Shown: positions 33,518 to 43,070, numbered from the stretch's first letter. The stretch: 64,000 nucleotides of DNA from Nocardioides marmoriginsengisoli (GCF_003725695.1 NZ_RJSE01000005.1:99096-163095); one strand, 5' to 3'. A program made the numbers and translations. Notes: generated by a model from the sequence alone, not told the origin.

Positions 33518-34603
33518 TCAGTCCTCGATTCGGTTCCCGTCCGCGTCCCAGTGCTCGGCGACCTTCTTGCTCGGCTGCACCCGTGGCGGCTCACCGGGCA
33601 TCTTCGGGTAGTCCGGCGGGTAGTTCAGTTCGACCGCGCCCTGCTCCTCGAAGGCATCGAGTAGCGGCTGCAACGAGCAGGCGACATCGTCGATTCCCGC
33701 CCACGGGTCGCCGTCGGCGAGGCGCTCCGGCACCGTGAACAGGTTGTAGACCTTCGGGTCGGTGACGCCGGCGATCTCCTCCCAAGTCATCGGCGTCGAC
33801 ACCGGGGCGCCGGCGATCGGACGCAGCGAGTACGCCGAGGCGATGGTGCGGTCGCGGGAGTTCTGGTTGAAATCCACGAAGATCCGCTCCCCGCGCTCCT
33901 CCTTCCACCACGCCGTCGTGACCCCGTCGTCGCGCTTCTCCAGCTCGCGGCCGAACGCGATCGCCGCGTGCCGGACGTCGGTGAAGTCCCAGCGCGGTTC
34001 GATCCGCACGTAGATGTGGATGCCGCGGTTGCCCGACGTCTTCGGGAAGCCGACCATGCCCAGGTCGTCGAGCAGCTCCTTGGCCACCCCGGCCACCCGG
34101 ACGGCGTCGGCGAAGGTGGTCCCGGGCTGCGGGTCGAGGTCGATCCGGAGCTCGTCGGGCAGGTCGACGGCGTCGCGACGTACCGGCCACGGGTGGAAGG
34201 TCAGGGTGCCCATCTGCGCGCACCACACCGGCACCGCGATCTCGGTCGGGCAGACCTCCTTCGCCGTACGACCGGACGGGAAGGTCACCTCGCAGGACTC
34301 CAGGTAGTCGGGCGCGCCCATCGGCACCCGCTTCTGGTAGAACGCGTCGGCCTTCTCCCCCGGTCGCCCGGTGCCGAGCTTGATCCCCGGCTGCACCCCC
34401 TTGGGCCACCGCTCCAGCGCGGTCGGCCGGTGCCGCAGCGCGCGCATCAGCCCGTCGCCCACATCGGCGAAGTACTGGGCGACCATGCCCTTGGTCACCT
34501 CGGGAGTGGTGTCGGTCGCCGGGTAGATCACCCGATCCGGGCTGCTGACCCGGACCGCGCGTCCGCCTGCGTCGACCTCGATCGCGGGAGTCGCCTTCGC
34601 CAT
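33518..34603 (-). CDS. Prim-Pol family polymerase/primase (LigD-Pol/Prim-PolC-like)
   Basis: The 361-residue archaeo-eukaryotic primase-type polymerase has motif I DLDPQPG (catalytic acidic residues), motif II SGNRGIHIYV and motif III RTIASAYSLRP. There is no ligase or phosphoesterase domain, so it is a standalone protein like Rv3730c (Prim-PolC), which works with LigC in excision repair. No Ku gene is in the window, arguing against classic NHEJ at this locus. TAGGGT lies 6 nt before the ATG. Confidence 0.88.
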   Translation of the reverse strand: MAKATPAIEVDAGGRAVRVSSPDRVIYPATDTTPEVTKGMVAQYFADVGDGLMRALRHRPTALERWPKGVQPGIKLGTGRPGEKADAFYQKRVPMGAPDYLESCEVTFPSGRTAKEVCPTEIAVPVWCAQMGTLTFHPWPVRRDAVDLPDELRIDLDPQPGTTFADAVRVAGVAKELLDDLGMVGFPKTSGNRGIHIYVRIEPRWDFTDVRHAAIAFGRELEKRDDGVTTAWWKEERGERIFVDFNQNSRDRTIASAYSLRPIAGAPVSTPMTWEEIAGVTDPKVYNLFTVPERLADGDPWAGIDDVACSLQPLLDAFEEQGAVELNYPPDYPKMPGEPPRVQPSKKVAEHWDADGNRIED

Positions 34604-34648
34604 GCAGCGACCCTACGGGTTCTGGTGGGGACTCAGTACGCTGGAGCC

Positions 34649-35056
34649 ATGGGTTACCAGGTCGAGAAGTCCGACGCCGAGTGGCGCGAGCAGCTGTCCC
34701 CCGCCGAGTACGACGTGCTCCGCAACGCGGGCACCGAACGCCCGTTCGTCGGCGAGTACACCGACACCAAGACCACCGGCGTCTACAAGTGCCGTGCCTG
34801 CCAGGCCGAGCTCTTCCGCAGCGACACCAAGTTCGACTCGCACTGCGGCTGGCCGTCGTTCTTCGCGCCGCTCGCCGAGGACCGGGTCGAGTACCTCGTG
34901 GACAAGTCGATGGGCACCGTCCGCACCGAGGTCCGCTGCGGCAACTGCGGCTCCCACCTGGGCCACGTCTTCGAGGGCGAGGGCTACGGGACCCCGACCG
35001 ACCAGCGCTACTGCATCAACTCGATCAGCCTGACGCTGGAGCCCGACGCGAGCTGA
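34649..35056 (+). CDS. msrB: Peptide-methionine (R)-S-oxide reductase
   Basis: MsrB repairs methionine-R-sulfoxide. The 135-residue protein has two zinc CxxC pairs (CRAC, CGNC), HCGWPSFF, GTVRTEVRC, and the catalytic Cys in RYCINSISL. The ATG at 34649 has TACGCT 6 nt upstream; longer in-frame readings run antisense to the polymerase gene and are not used. Confidence 0.95.
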   Translation: MGYQVEKSDAEWREQLSPAEYDVLRNAGTERPFVGEYTDTKTTGVYKCRACQAELFRSDTKFDSHCGWPSFFAPLAEDRVEYLVDKSMGTVRTEVRCGNCGSHLGHVFEGEGYGTPTDQRYCINSISLTLEPDAS

Positions 35057-35075
35057 AACGTTCAATGGCGCCAGC

Positions 35076-35594
35076 ATGAGTACCTGGGCTCACGCGCTGG
35101 AGTTCGATCGCCGGCACGCTGGGGCCATGACCCCTCCACTCGTGCTGCCTAGGGCTACCGCCGGCGGGTCGCGCCACCCCGGTTGTTCCTACCTTCCGGT
35201 GCTCGGCCTGAACGCGATCCTGGGCATCCCCGCCTACTTGTTCTCGTTCCTCTTCGCCTACGCGTTCGTCGACGTGATCGGCTGGACCCAGCACCTCACC
35301 TTCCTCGGGCTGATCGCCGTGTACGCCTTCGTCGTCGGCTCTCTGGCAACCTCGGTGCCCGCTTGGAGGTACCCCGAATCCTCGTTTCGCATCCTGAACT
35401 TCGGCGTCGTGGCCTCGTTGGCGCTGAATACGGCCGCCGTGGGGATCGGCAGCATCGCGAGCGCCGCGAACAAGGATCAGCAATCAGTCTCTGCTGCCTT
35501 CTCCACCACCACAGACGTCCTCGTGGCGATGTCTCTCTTCGGCGTCGCGGCAATCTGTGCGTTCGCGGCGTCCAGGATCGGGAGCATCGCCTGA
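35076..35594 (+). CDS. Hypothetical membrane protein
   Basis: The protein has up to 172 residues and four hydrophobic segments (about 45-70, 74-95, 105-128 and 145-165). No family is recognised. An internal ATG at 35127 (after CTGGGG) would remove 17 residues and may be the real start. It lies 19 bp after msrB. Confidence 0.55.
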   Translation: MSTWAHALEFDRRHAGAMTPPLVLPRATAGGSRHPGCSYLPVLGLNAILGIPAYLFSFLFAYAFVDVIGWTQHLTFLGLIAVYAFVVGSLATSVPAWRYPESSFRILNFGVVASLALNTAAVGIGSIASAANKDQQSVSAAFSTTTDVLVAMSLFGVAAICAFAASRIGSIA

Positions 35595-35633
35595 ACGTCG
35601 ACCGTGCAGCTGAGAGCGCGAAGCGCTCACTGC

Positions 35634-36332
35634 CTACGGCAGCCCGTTGATCAGCACGCCTGGCGCCAGCAGGCGCCCGGTGTAGAACGGGACCTCTTCG
35701 CGGACGTGGCGGCGGGTCTCGGACCCGCGCAGGTGCCGCATCAGGTCGACGATCCGGTAGAGCTCCGCCGCCTCGAAGGCCAGCATCCACTCGTAGTCGC
35801 CGAGGGCGAACGACGACACCGTATTGGCGCGCACGTCCGGGTAGTCGCGGGCCATCTTGCCGTGCTCGGCGAGCAGCCGGCGGCGCTCGGCGTCCTCGAG
35901 CAGGTACCACTCGTAGGACCGCACGAACGGGTAGACACAGACGTACGGCTGCACTTCCTCGTCAGCCAGGAACGCCGGCACGTGGCTCTTGTTGAACTCG
36001 GCCGGGCGGTGCAGCGCCAGCTGCGACCAGACCCCGTCCAGCCGGCGACCGAAGGCCGTCGAGCGGAACCGCTGGTAGGCGTCCTGGAGCTCGTCCGCGG
36101 TCTCGGCGTGCCACCAGATCATCAGGTCGGCGTCCGCACGGAGACCGGCGACGTCGTAGGTGCCGCGGATGATCACGTCGGCGGCCGTCAGCTCGGCGAA
36201 GAGCGCCTCGACCTCGGCGACGTCCGCCGTCCGGTCCGCGCCGGCGTACAGGTCGCGGAGCTTGAACACCGACCACATGGTGTAGCGCACCATGTCGTTG
36301 ATCTCGCGGGCCTTCTTCACGTTGGTCACCAT
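35634..36332 (-). CDS. hemQ: Coproheme decarboxylase HemQ (ChdC)
   Basis: The 232-residue chlorite-dismutase-fold enzyme converts coproheme III to haem b in the Gram-positive (coproporphyrin-dependent) pathway. Core sequences are YTMWSVFKLRDL, ADLMIWWHAET and AFLADEEVQPYVCVYPFVRS with the active-site Tyr. The ATG at 36332 with GGGAGG upstream is chosen; the frame continues upstream only as antisense to the next gene. It lies 23 bp downstream of the oxidase gene. Confidence 0.92.
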   Translation of the reverse strand: MVTNVKKAREINDMVRYTMWSVFKLRDLYAGADRTADVAEVEALFAELTAADVIIRGTYDVAGLRADADLMIWWHAETADELQDAYQRFRSTAFGRRLDGVWSQLALHRPAEFNKSHVPAFLADEEVQPYVCVYPFVRSYEWYLLEDAERRRLLAEHGKMARDYPDVRANTVSSFALGDYEWMLAFEAAELYRIVDLMRHLRGSETRRHVREEVPFYTGRLLAPGVLINGLP

Positions 36333-36355
36333 GGGGACATCCTCCCAAGGGTCAC

Positions 36356-37786
36356 CTAACCTGCGGTCGGCAGGTCCCCCAACAGCGACATCACCGCAGC
36401 GTGCGCCGAGGCGATGCACGCCGGGATCCCCAGTCCGTCGTACGCCGCCCCGCAGACCGCGAGGCCCGGGACCCGGGCGACCTCCGCCCGGATCGTCGCG
36501 ACCCGGTCCAGGTGCCCGACGGCGTACTGCGGCAGCCCGCCGCCCCAGCGCTGGACGTGGGTGTCGATCGGCCTGACCGACAGACCGACCGCGTCGGTGA
36601 GGTCCGTCAGCGCCAGCTCGACCAGCTCCTCGTCCGAGGCCTGGAGCTGGTGCTCCTCGCGGTGCCGGCCCAGCGAGCACCGCATCACCAGGGTCTTCTC
36701 GCGGCCGTCGCCGGCCTCACGGACCCAGTCCCACTTCGCGAACGAGAACGTCGCTGCCTTGATCGCGCGCTTCTCCACCGGTGGCACCAGGAATCCCGAC
36801 CCGGTCACCGCCGGGAAGTCGCGGGCCTGGAACGCCATCGTCACCAGCGCGACCGAGGCGTACTCGATCCGGGCCAGCTCCAGCGCCGCCCCCGGTACGA
36901 CGTCGCTGAGCAGTCTCGCCGTCGCCCGGGCCGGGGTCGCCACGATCACCGCATCGGCCTGAACCACCCGGGCGTCCCGGGTGGAGCCGACCACCACGTT
37001 CCACCCGCCCCCGGACCGCCGCGCCAGGTCCCGTACGACGGCGCCCGTCTCGATCCGAGCACCGCTGCGTGCGGCGACCGCGGCCGGCAGCCGGCCGATC
37101 CCACCGGCGATCCCCGCGAAGACCGGTACCTCGCTGGCCGGACCGGAGGTAGCCCGAGCGGCCGCCTTGCCCAGCGAACGGTCGCGGTCCAGCAGCGCCA
37201 CCACCTGCGGCACCGCCGCCCGCGCCGAGATCTCCCGGGCGTGGCCGGCGTACACGCCGCCGAGCAGCGGCTCGACCAGCCGGTCGACGACCTCCTTGCC
37301 GAAGCGTTCTTCGACCAGCCCGCCGATGCTGGTGTCGCGGCCCTCCATCGAGGTCGCCGGCAGGACCGCGTCCATCGCCGCGCGCGCCATCCCCGGTTTG
37401 GAGATCACCCCGCTCTCGGCGAGCAGCCGCAGGTCCGTGGGGATCCCCATCATCGTCCTGGGCATCACCACCAGCTCGTCGCGGTTCCAGAGATGCGCGC
37501 TGGTGGTGGCGGGGTGCACGATCGAGTCCGCCAGGCCGGAGGTCCGGGCCAGGGCTACCGCCTCGGGGCGCCGGTTCAGCATCGCCTCGGCACCGACGTC
37601 CACGGTCACGCCGCCGACCTCGGCGAGCCGGAGCTTGCCGCCGATCTCAGGCGAACCCTCCAGCACCACGATCTCCGCGTCCGGCCGTTCCTCGTGCAGC
37701 CGGGCCGCGGCCGCCAGGCCGGCGATGCCCGCGCCGACGATCACGACGGTGGGTCGATCCGAGCGGGGCGCGGCGGGCGTGGGCAC
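36356..37786 (-). CDS. cgoX: Coproporphyrinogen III oxidase (HemY-type)
   Basis: The 476-residue FAD enzyme oxidises coproporphyrinogen III in the coproporphyrin-dependent haem pathway; older names are hemY or hemG. The dinucleotide motif VVIVGAGIAGLAAAARLHEE is at the N-terminus, and the family C-terminus AAYDGLGIPACIASAHAAV is intact. The GTG start has TAGGCT 6 nt upstream. hemQ follows, and hemE lies upstream beyond an opposite-strand gene. Confidence 0.92.
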   Translation of the reverse strand: MPTPAAPRSDRPTVVIVGAGIAGLAAAARLHEERPDAEIVVLEGSPEIGGKLRLAEVGGVTVDVGAEAMLNRRPEAVALARTSGLADSIVHPATTSAHLWNRDELVVMPRTMMGIPTDLRLLAESGVISKPGMARAAMDAVLPATSMEGRDTSIGGLVEERFGKEVVDRLVEPLLGGVYAGHAREISARAAVPQVVALLDRDRSLGKAAARATSGPASEVPVFAGIAGGIGRLPAAVAARSGARIETGAVVRDLARRSGGGWNVVVGSTRDARVVQADAVIVATPARATARLLSDVVPGAALELARIEYASVALVTMAFQARDFPAVTGSGFLVPPVEKRAIKAATFSFAKWDWVREAGDGREKTLVMRCSLGRHREEHQLQASDEELVELALTDLTDAVGLSVRPIDTHVQRWGGGLPQYAVGHLDRVATIRAEVARVPGLAVCGAAYDGLGIPACIASAHAAVMSLLGDLPTAG

Positions 37787-37849
37787 GGTCCCAGCCTACG
37801 TATCCGACACCGGACGGATCCGAACAGGGCCGCCCTGCGTCCCACTGCC

Positions 37850-38743
37850 ATGAAGATCTCCCGCGTCGCCCTCGCCGTCCCCGCCGTCCTGCTGGTCGCC
37901 GCCTGCGGGGCCAGCGGTTCCGACACCATGACGCCGGCTTCCGCGCCCGACGCCGCCCCCGCCGACACCCAGCGAGGATCCGGGGCTGCCGACGCCCCGG
38001 AGACGGCCAACCTGTTCGACACGGCGGGGGCCAAGGACGCCGACGCGATCGTCGCGCAGACCAAGGCGATCATCTCCAAGGGCCAGATCTCGTTGCACGC
38101 CAAGGATGTCGACAAGGCCCGCTTCGACCTCCGCAAGCTGCTGGACGGCCTTGACGGGACCATCGCGAACGAGGAGTCCACGGCGGACGACGACGGCGAC
38201 ACCGAGCGGATCCGGCTGGAGCTGCGGGTCCCGAGCGCGCGATTCGACGAGGCGATGGACTCGTTGACCGAGCTCGGCACCCTGGTGGACCGCAAGCGGA
38301 CCTCGGAGGACGTCACCACCCAGGTGATCGACAACAACGCCCGGGTGCGCAGCCAGAAGCTCAGCCTGGAGCGGATCCGGGCGCTGCTGGCCCAGGCCAA
38401 GACGCTGAACCAGGTGATCAGCATCGAGGAGCAGCTCAGCCAGCGTCAAGCCGAGCTGGACAGCCTGGAGCAGCAGCAGAAGTACCTCGCCGACCAGACG
38501 TCGCTCGCCACGATCGGCCTGTACCTGTCCCGCCCCGACGACGAGGCCGCCGGGGACGACGAGGACGACACGTTCCTGAGCGGGCTGAAGAACGGCTGGG
38601 AGCACCTCGGATCGGCCACCAGCGCGGTGCTCACCGGCCTCGGCACGGTCCTCCCGTTCGCGGCCGTTCTCGCCCTGGTCGTCCTGGTGGGACGGGCTCT
38701 CAGCGGGCGCTGGACTCGTGCACGTGGTCGGTCAGCCGCTTGA
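37850..38743 (+). CDS. DUF4349 lipoprotein
   Basis: The 297-residue lipoprotein has a signal sequence and lipobox LVAAC, then a DUF4349 domain: beta region with RIRLELRVPSARFDEAMDSL, a long coiled coil (about 175-215), and a C-terminal TM helix (about 268-286). It is inserted among haem genes on the opposite strand; its end overlaps hemE by 44 bp. Function unknown. Confidence 0.85.
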   Translation: MKISRVALAVPAVLLVAACGASGSDTMTPASAPDAAPADTQRGSGAADAPETANLFDTAGAKDADAIVAQTKAIISKGQISLHAKDVDKARFDLRKLLDGLDGTIANEESTADDDGDTERIRLELRVPSARFDEAMDSLTELGTLVDRKRTSEDVTTQVIDNNARVRSQKLSLERIRALLAQAKTLNQVISIEEQLSQRQAELDSLEQQQKYLADQTSLATIGLYLSRPDDEAAGDDEDDTFLSGLKNGWEHLGSATSAVLTGLGTVLPFAAVLALVVLVGRALSGRWTRARGRSAA

Positions 38744-39731
38744 GCTGATCGGGGTCGGTCGACGGGATCACGCCGTGACCGAGGTTGAAGATGTGCCCTG
38801 GCGCCGCCCGGCCGGCGGCGAGCACCTGGTCGGCGCGGTCCAGCATCACCTCGGTCGGCGCGAAGACCAGGGTCGGGTCCAGGTTGCCCTGCACCGACCG
38901 GCCCGCGACGCGCTTGATGCCTTCGGCGAGCGGCACCCGCCAGTCGACGCCGACGACCTCGGCACCGGCCGCCCCCATCAGGTCGAGGATCTCGCCGGTG
39001 CCGACCCCGAAGTGGATCCGCGGGACACTGGTCGTGCCGATCGAGGTCAGGACGTCGGTCGAGTACGGCAGCACGTGCGTCTCGTAGTCGGCGCGGGTGA
39101 CCGCACCCGCCCAGGAGTCGAAGAGCTGGACCGCGCTGGCACCGGCGGCCACCTGGACGTGCAGGTACGCCGCGGAGATCCCGGCGATCTTCCGCATCAG
39201 CGCCTCCCAGACCTCCGGAGCGCCGAACATCAGCGCCTTGGTCTTGGCGTGCTCCTTCGACGGCCCGCCCTCGACCAGGTACGACGCCACCGTGAACGGC
39301 GCGCCGGCGAAGCCGATCAGCGGGGTCGCCCCGAGCTCGCCGACCAGTTGGCCGACCGCCTCGGTGATGAACGGGACGTGCTCGGGAGTCAGGTCCGGGA
39401 TCGCCGCGACGTCGGCGAGGGTGCGCACCGGGTTCGCGACGACCGGGCCGACGCCTGCGACGATGTCCAGGTCGACCCCGATCGCCTTGAGCGGGAGCAC
39501 GATGTCGGAGAAGAAGATCGCCGCGTCCACGCCGTACCGGCGCACCGGCTGCAGGGTGATCTCGGTGACCAGGTCCGGCTGCATGCAGGACTCGAGCATG
39601 GTGACGCCCTCCCGCACCTTCAGGTACTCCGGCAGCGACCGGCCCGCCTGGCGCATGAACCAGACCGGGGTGTGCGAGACCGGTTCACCACGGGCGGCCC
39701 GAAGGAAATTGGAGTCACGAAGCTCAGCCAT
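38700..39731 (-). CDS. hemE: Uroporphyrinogen decarboxylase
   Basis: The 343-residue enzyme decarboxylates uroporphyrinogen III to coproporphyrinogen III. N-terminal VWFMRQAGRSLPEY (phosphate/acid-binding Arg residues), FSDIVLPLKAIG with the catalytic Asp, and GHGVIPSTDP near the C-terminus are diagnostic. It supplies the substrate of CgoX, encoded nearby. Confidence 0.95.
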   Translation of the reverse strand: MAELRDSNFLRAARGEPVSHTPVWFMRQAGRSLPEYLKVREGVTMLESCMQPDLVTEITLQPVRRYGVDAAIFFSDIVLPLKAIGVDLDIVAGVGPVVANPVRTLADVAAIPDLTPEHVPFITEAVGQLVGELGATPLIGFAGAPFTVASYLVEGGPSKEHAKTKALMFGAPEVWEALMRKIAGISAAYLHVQVAAGASAVQLFDSWAGAVTRADYETHVLPYSTDVLTSIGTTSVPRIHFGVGTGEILDLMGAAGAEVVGVDWRVPLAEGIKRVAGRSVQGNLDPTLVFAPTEVMLDRADQVLAAGRAAPGHIFNLGHGVIPSTDPDQLKRLTDHVHESSAR

Positions 39732-39801
39732 GGGTCGATCTTCGCAGGTCAGGCGGCGAGTCGAGGACGCGGGATCGGAAGATCCGATCTAGCCTGAGCC
39801 C

Positions 39802-40401
39802 ATGTCCGCACCGCGCGAACGGCATATCGAGCCGCCGCAGATCCCGGCCGAGTTCGAGCGTGCCGTGCAGCAGTTGCGCGCCGCGAAGTTCCGGCCCGAG
39901 GTCTACACCGAGGAGATGCCGGCGCCGCAGCGGATCGCGCCGTACGCCTCCGCGATCTCCGCGGACGTCACCGTCGACGGCGAGGACGTCGGGACCGGCC
40001 GGATCGTGATCCTGCACGACCCCGCCGGCAACGACACCTGGGACGGCACCTTCCGTTGCGTGGCCTACGCCCGCGCCGACATCGACCCCGAGCTCGTTAC
40101 CGACCCGCTCCTCGCCGAGGTCGGCTGGACCTGGCTGACCGAGGCCCTCGAAGCGCACGGCGCGGCGTACGGCGCCCCGTCCGGCACGGTGACCAGCGTC
40201 GCCTCGGAGAGCTTCGGCGGGATGGCCGCCGAGCCCGGCACCGCCCAGATCGAGATCCGGGCCTCCTGGACGCCGGTCGGCGACCTGACCGCGCACGTCG
40301 AAGCCTGGGGAGAGCTGCTCTGCACGGCAGCCGGCCTCGCACCTGTTCCGGAAGGCGTCGCGACGATGCCGAGCCGTCGCGGTCAGCGCGGCCCGGAATA
40401 A
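39802..40401 (+). CDS. DUF3000 protein
   Basis: The 199-residue protein matches DUF3000, a family restricted to actinobacteria, and lies between hemE and RNase D as its orthologue does in M. tuberculosis. Function unknown. TAGCCT lies 6 nt before the ATG. Its stop overlaps the RNase D start by 1 nt (TAATG). Confidence 0.85.
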   Translation: MSAPRERHIEPPQIPAEFERAVQQLRAAKFRPEVYTEEMPAPQRIAPYASAISADVTVDGEDVGTGRIVILHDPAGNDTWDGTFRCVAYARADIDPELVTDPLLAEVGWTWLTEALEAHGAAYGAPSGTVTSVASESFGGMAAEPGTAQIEIRASWTPVGDLTAHVEAWGELLCTAAGLAPVPEGVATMPSRRGQRGPE

Positions 40402-41681
40402 TGGAACCGGACGACACCACCGAGGTCGAGGCACCCCCGGCTCCCCTGCTCGGACTCCGTGACGGGCTGCCGCCGATCGTCGAGACCCGCGCCGCGCTCG
40501 ACGAGGTCGTCGCCGCGGTCGCGGCCGGCAGCGGCCCGATCGGCCTGGACGCCGAGCGGGCGTCCGGGTACCGCTACTCGGCGCGCGCCTACCTGATCCA
40601 GCTCCGTCGCGAGGGCGCCGGCACCGCGCTGATCGACCCGATCGCCTTCGACGACCTCACCGACCTGAACGCCGCCTTCGGCGACGCCGAGTGGATCCTG
40701 CACGCCGCCAGCCAGGACATCCCGTGCCTGCGCGAGGTCGGCCTGGTCCCGAAGGCGCTCTTCGACACCGAGCTGGCGGCCCGGCTCCTCGGCTACCCGC
40801 GGGTCGGCCTGGCCACTCTGGTCGAGGTGATCGTCGGCAAGTCGATGCGCAAGGAGCACTCCGCGGCCGACTGGTCGAAGCGACCGCTGCCCGAGCCGTG
40901 GCTGGAGTACGCCGCCCTCGACGTCGAGGTCCTGGTCGAGCTCCGCGACGTGCTCAGCGCCGAGCTGGAGGCCGCCGGCAAGTCCGAGTGGGCCCGCCAG
41001 GAGTTCGAGCACCTGATCACCTTCGAGCCGCCCCCGCGCCTGGACCCGTGGCGTCGTACGTCCGGGATCCACAAGGCCAAGGGACGGCGCGCGCTGGCCG
41101 CCGTACGGGAGCTCTGGACCGTCCGCGACGCGCTCGCCGAGTCGCTGGACACCACCGCGGGTCGGCTGATCCCGGACTCCGCGGTGATCGCCGCGGCGAA
41201 CGCGCTGCCCACCAGCGGCAAGCTGCTGATGGACACCAGCGGCTTCCACGGTCGTGGCGCCCGGCGCTACCTGGACACCTGGGTGGAGGCGCTCAAGCGT
41301 GCCCGGGCGCTCCCCGACAACGAGCTCCCGCCGGTCGCGAACCGGTCCGACGGCCCGCCGCAGGTCCGTTCCTGGGCCGACCGGGACCCGGTCGCCGCGG
41401 CCCGGCTCAACACCGCGCGGGCGGCCGTCACGGAGCTGTCCGAGGACCGCAACGTCCCCGTCGAGAACCTGCTCACCCCGGACTACATGCGGCGGGTGCT
41501 CTGGACGCCGCCGAAGGTCGCGGACGACGAGCTCGACGCGGCCGTCTCCCAGGAGCTGGACGCTCTCGGCGCCCGCCGCTGGCAGATCGACCTGATGGCG
41601 CCGATCATCGCCGAGGCGATCCGGAACCCGGCCCCGGAGCCCGCAGCCGAGCCCGCTCCCGAGACCGACCCGGCGGACTGA
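40401..41681 (+). CDS. rnd: Ribonuclease D (DEDDy exonuclease with HRDC)
   Basis: The 426-residue 3'-5' exoribonuclease has the DEDDy residues in IGLDAERASGYRY, HAASQDIPCLREVG and YAALDVEVLVEL, then an HRDC domain (about 215-290). The C-terminus is Pro/Ala/Glu-rich. The ATG at 40401 overlaps the previous stop, so upstream in-frame codons are not used. Likely substrates are tRNA and structured RNA precursors. Confidence 0.92.
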   Translation: MEPDDTTEVEAPPAPLLGLRDGLPPIVETRAALDEVVAAVAAGSGPIGLDAERASGYRYSARAYLIQLRREGAGTALIDPIAFDDLTDLNAAFGDAEWILHAASQDIPCLREVGLVPKALFDTELAARLLGYPRVGLATLVEVIVGKSMRKEHSAADWSKRPLPEPWLEYAALDVEVLVELRDVLSAELEAAGKSEWARQEFEHLITFEPPPRLDPWRRTSGIHKAKGRRALAAVRELWTVRDALAESLDTTAGRLIPDSAVIAAANALPTSGKLLMDTSGFHGRGARRYLDTWVEALKRARALPDNELPPVANRSDGPPQVRSWADRDPVAAARLNTARAAVTELSEDRNVPVENLLTPDYMRRVLWTPPKVADDELDAAVSQELDALGARRWQIDLMAPIIAEAIRNPAPEPAAEPAPETDPAD

Positions 41682-43070
41682 TCAGTTCGAGGACGGCGTC
41701 GCGGTCGGCGTCGCCGTGGGACTGGGCGTGGGACTGGGCGTGGGACTGGGCGTCGGGATGGGCGTGAACAACGGCACCGAGGCAGCGTCGATCGCCTTGA
41801 GGCGCTCGTCGAGCGGGTCGATCACCGGGTCGTTGAACAGCCCGGTCAGCAGGGTCGCCATCTTGGCCTCGACCGACGGCCAGGTCGGCACGGTCGGGAA
41901 GTTCTTGATGTAGCGGACGTTCGCGGCGAAGACCTCGGCACTGGCCGGCTGCTCCCCCGGCTGGGTGAACGCGTCCGAGTTCACCACGTCCAGGTTCGTC
42001 GGCACGGTGTACCCGGTCGCGGCCAGCAGCTTGCTCGCCTCGTCGGAGACCGCGTACGCGATGAAGTCGGCCACCTTGCCGGTGTGCTCGGTCTTCGAGC
42101 TCAGGCAGACGCCGGTGCTCTCGCCGACGGTCACCTTGCCGCCGACGCGGGGCAGCGGCATCACGTCGAAGTTCAGGTTCTGCTGGGCGCGCAGCTGCGG
42201 GGTCAGGCTGCGGAAGCCGAGCATCATCGCCAGCGAGCCGCCCTTGAAGCGAGCCAGCGCCGACTTGCGGGCCAGCTGCTTGTCGTTGAACGTGACCTGC
42301 GGGTTGCGGACGATCTCGAGCAGCTTCTCCAGCGCGGACTTGCTGGATCCGTCCGAGAGCCGCAGCGTGGTCGGGGCGCTGTCGTCGTCGGTGAGGTCAC
42401 CGCCTCCGGACCAGACGAAGGGAGCCACCTGCTGCAGGGTCGGCGCGACCGCCACCCCGCGGACTCCGCGTCCGGACGCGGCTGCTGCGGCCTCGCCGAA
42501 CTGGGACAGACCCCAGCCGTCGGTCGGGTTCACCTGCGAGTCGGACGGCATGATCGGCTGGGAGAGGTCGATCAGGTCGGTGTTGTAGTAGACGACCAGG
42601 GGCGAGACGTCGACCGGCATGCACTGCAGCCGGTTGTCGGCGGAGAACGCCTCCAGCGAGTAGCGCTGGTAGCCGTCCCCGAAGTCGACCTCGCGCTCAC
42701 CGAGCAGGTCGTCGACCGGCTGGATCGCCTTCAGCTCCTCCAACGAGGGCAGCGCCTCCAGCGGGGTCAGGAAGGCGTCGGGTGCCTTGCCGGCGGCGAT
42801 CTGCTGCTTCAGCGCCGCGGTGGCCTCGGTCGCGTTGTCGTAGGGCCGCACGTTGACGACGGTGCCCGGGTGCTCGGCCGAGTACATCGCGGCGACCTTC
42901 GCGTAGGCGGTGACGACCTGCGGCGGGCCGTAGACCTCGAAGGTGAGCAGGGTCGGCCCGGCCGGCGGCGCAGTGGTGGGCGTCGCCTTCGGTTCGCCCC
43001 CGGAGCAACCGGCGACGAGCACCGCTCCCCCCGCGATCAGAGCGATCAAGGCCTGACGGCTGCCCAGCAC
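41682..43070 (-). CDS. ABC-transporter sugar-type solute-binding lipoprotein
   Basis: The 462-residue family 1 extracellular solute-binding protein has the lipobox LVAGC, the fold signature PDAFLTPLEALPSLEELKAI, and LARFKGGSLAMMLGFRSLTP. No permease or ATPase genes are adjacent, so it is an orphan receptor. The C-terminus is a TPSP repeat tail. GGAGG lies 8 nt before the GTG start. Confidence 0.85.
   Translation of the reverse strand: MLGSRQALIALIAGGAVLVAGCSGGEPKATPTTAPPAGPTLLTFEVYGPPQVVTAYAKVAAMYSAEHPGTVVNVRPYDNATEATAALKQQIAAGKAPDAFLTPLEALPSLEELKAIQPVDDLLGEREVDFGDGYQRYSLEAFSADNRLQCMPVDVSPLVVYYNTDLIDLSQPIMPSDSQVNPTDGWGLSQFGEAAAAASGRGVRGVAVAPTLQQVAPFVWSGGGDLTDDDSAPTTLRLSDGSSKSALEKLLEIVRNPQVTFNDKQLARKSALARFKGGSLAMMLGFRSLTPQLRAQQNLNFDVMPLPRVGGKVTVGESTGVCLSSKTEHTGKVADFIAYAVSDEASKLLAATGYTVPTNLDVVNSDAFTQPGEQPASAEVFAANVRYIKNFPTVPTWPSVEAKMATLLTGLFNDPVIDPLDERLKAIDAASVPLFTPIPTPSPTPSPTPSPTATPTATPSSN
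41716..41763. repeat. 12-bp tandem repeat encoding a TPSP tail
   Basis: Three exact copies of GTGGGACTGGGC and one variant (GTCGGGATGGGC) encode the Thr-Pro-Ser-Pro repeats at the C-terminus of the binding protein. Copy-number change would leave the frame intact. Confidence 0.85.

Noticed and set aside
30761-34603. Classic NHEJ locus
   Set aside because: There is no Ku gene and the ligase is LigC-like rather than a LigD ligase domain.
41716-41763. Tandem 12-bp units as a CRISPR or iteron array
   Set aside because: Units are contiguous without spacers and lie in frame within a coding TPSP tail.
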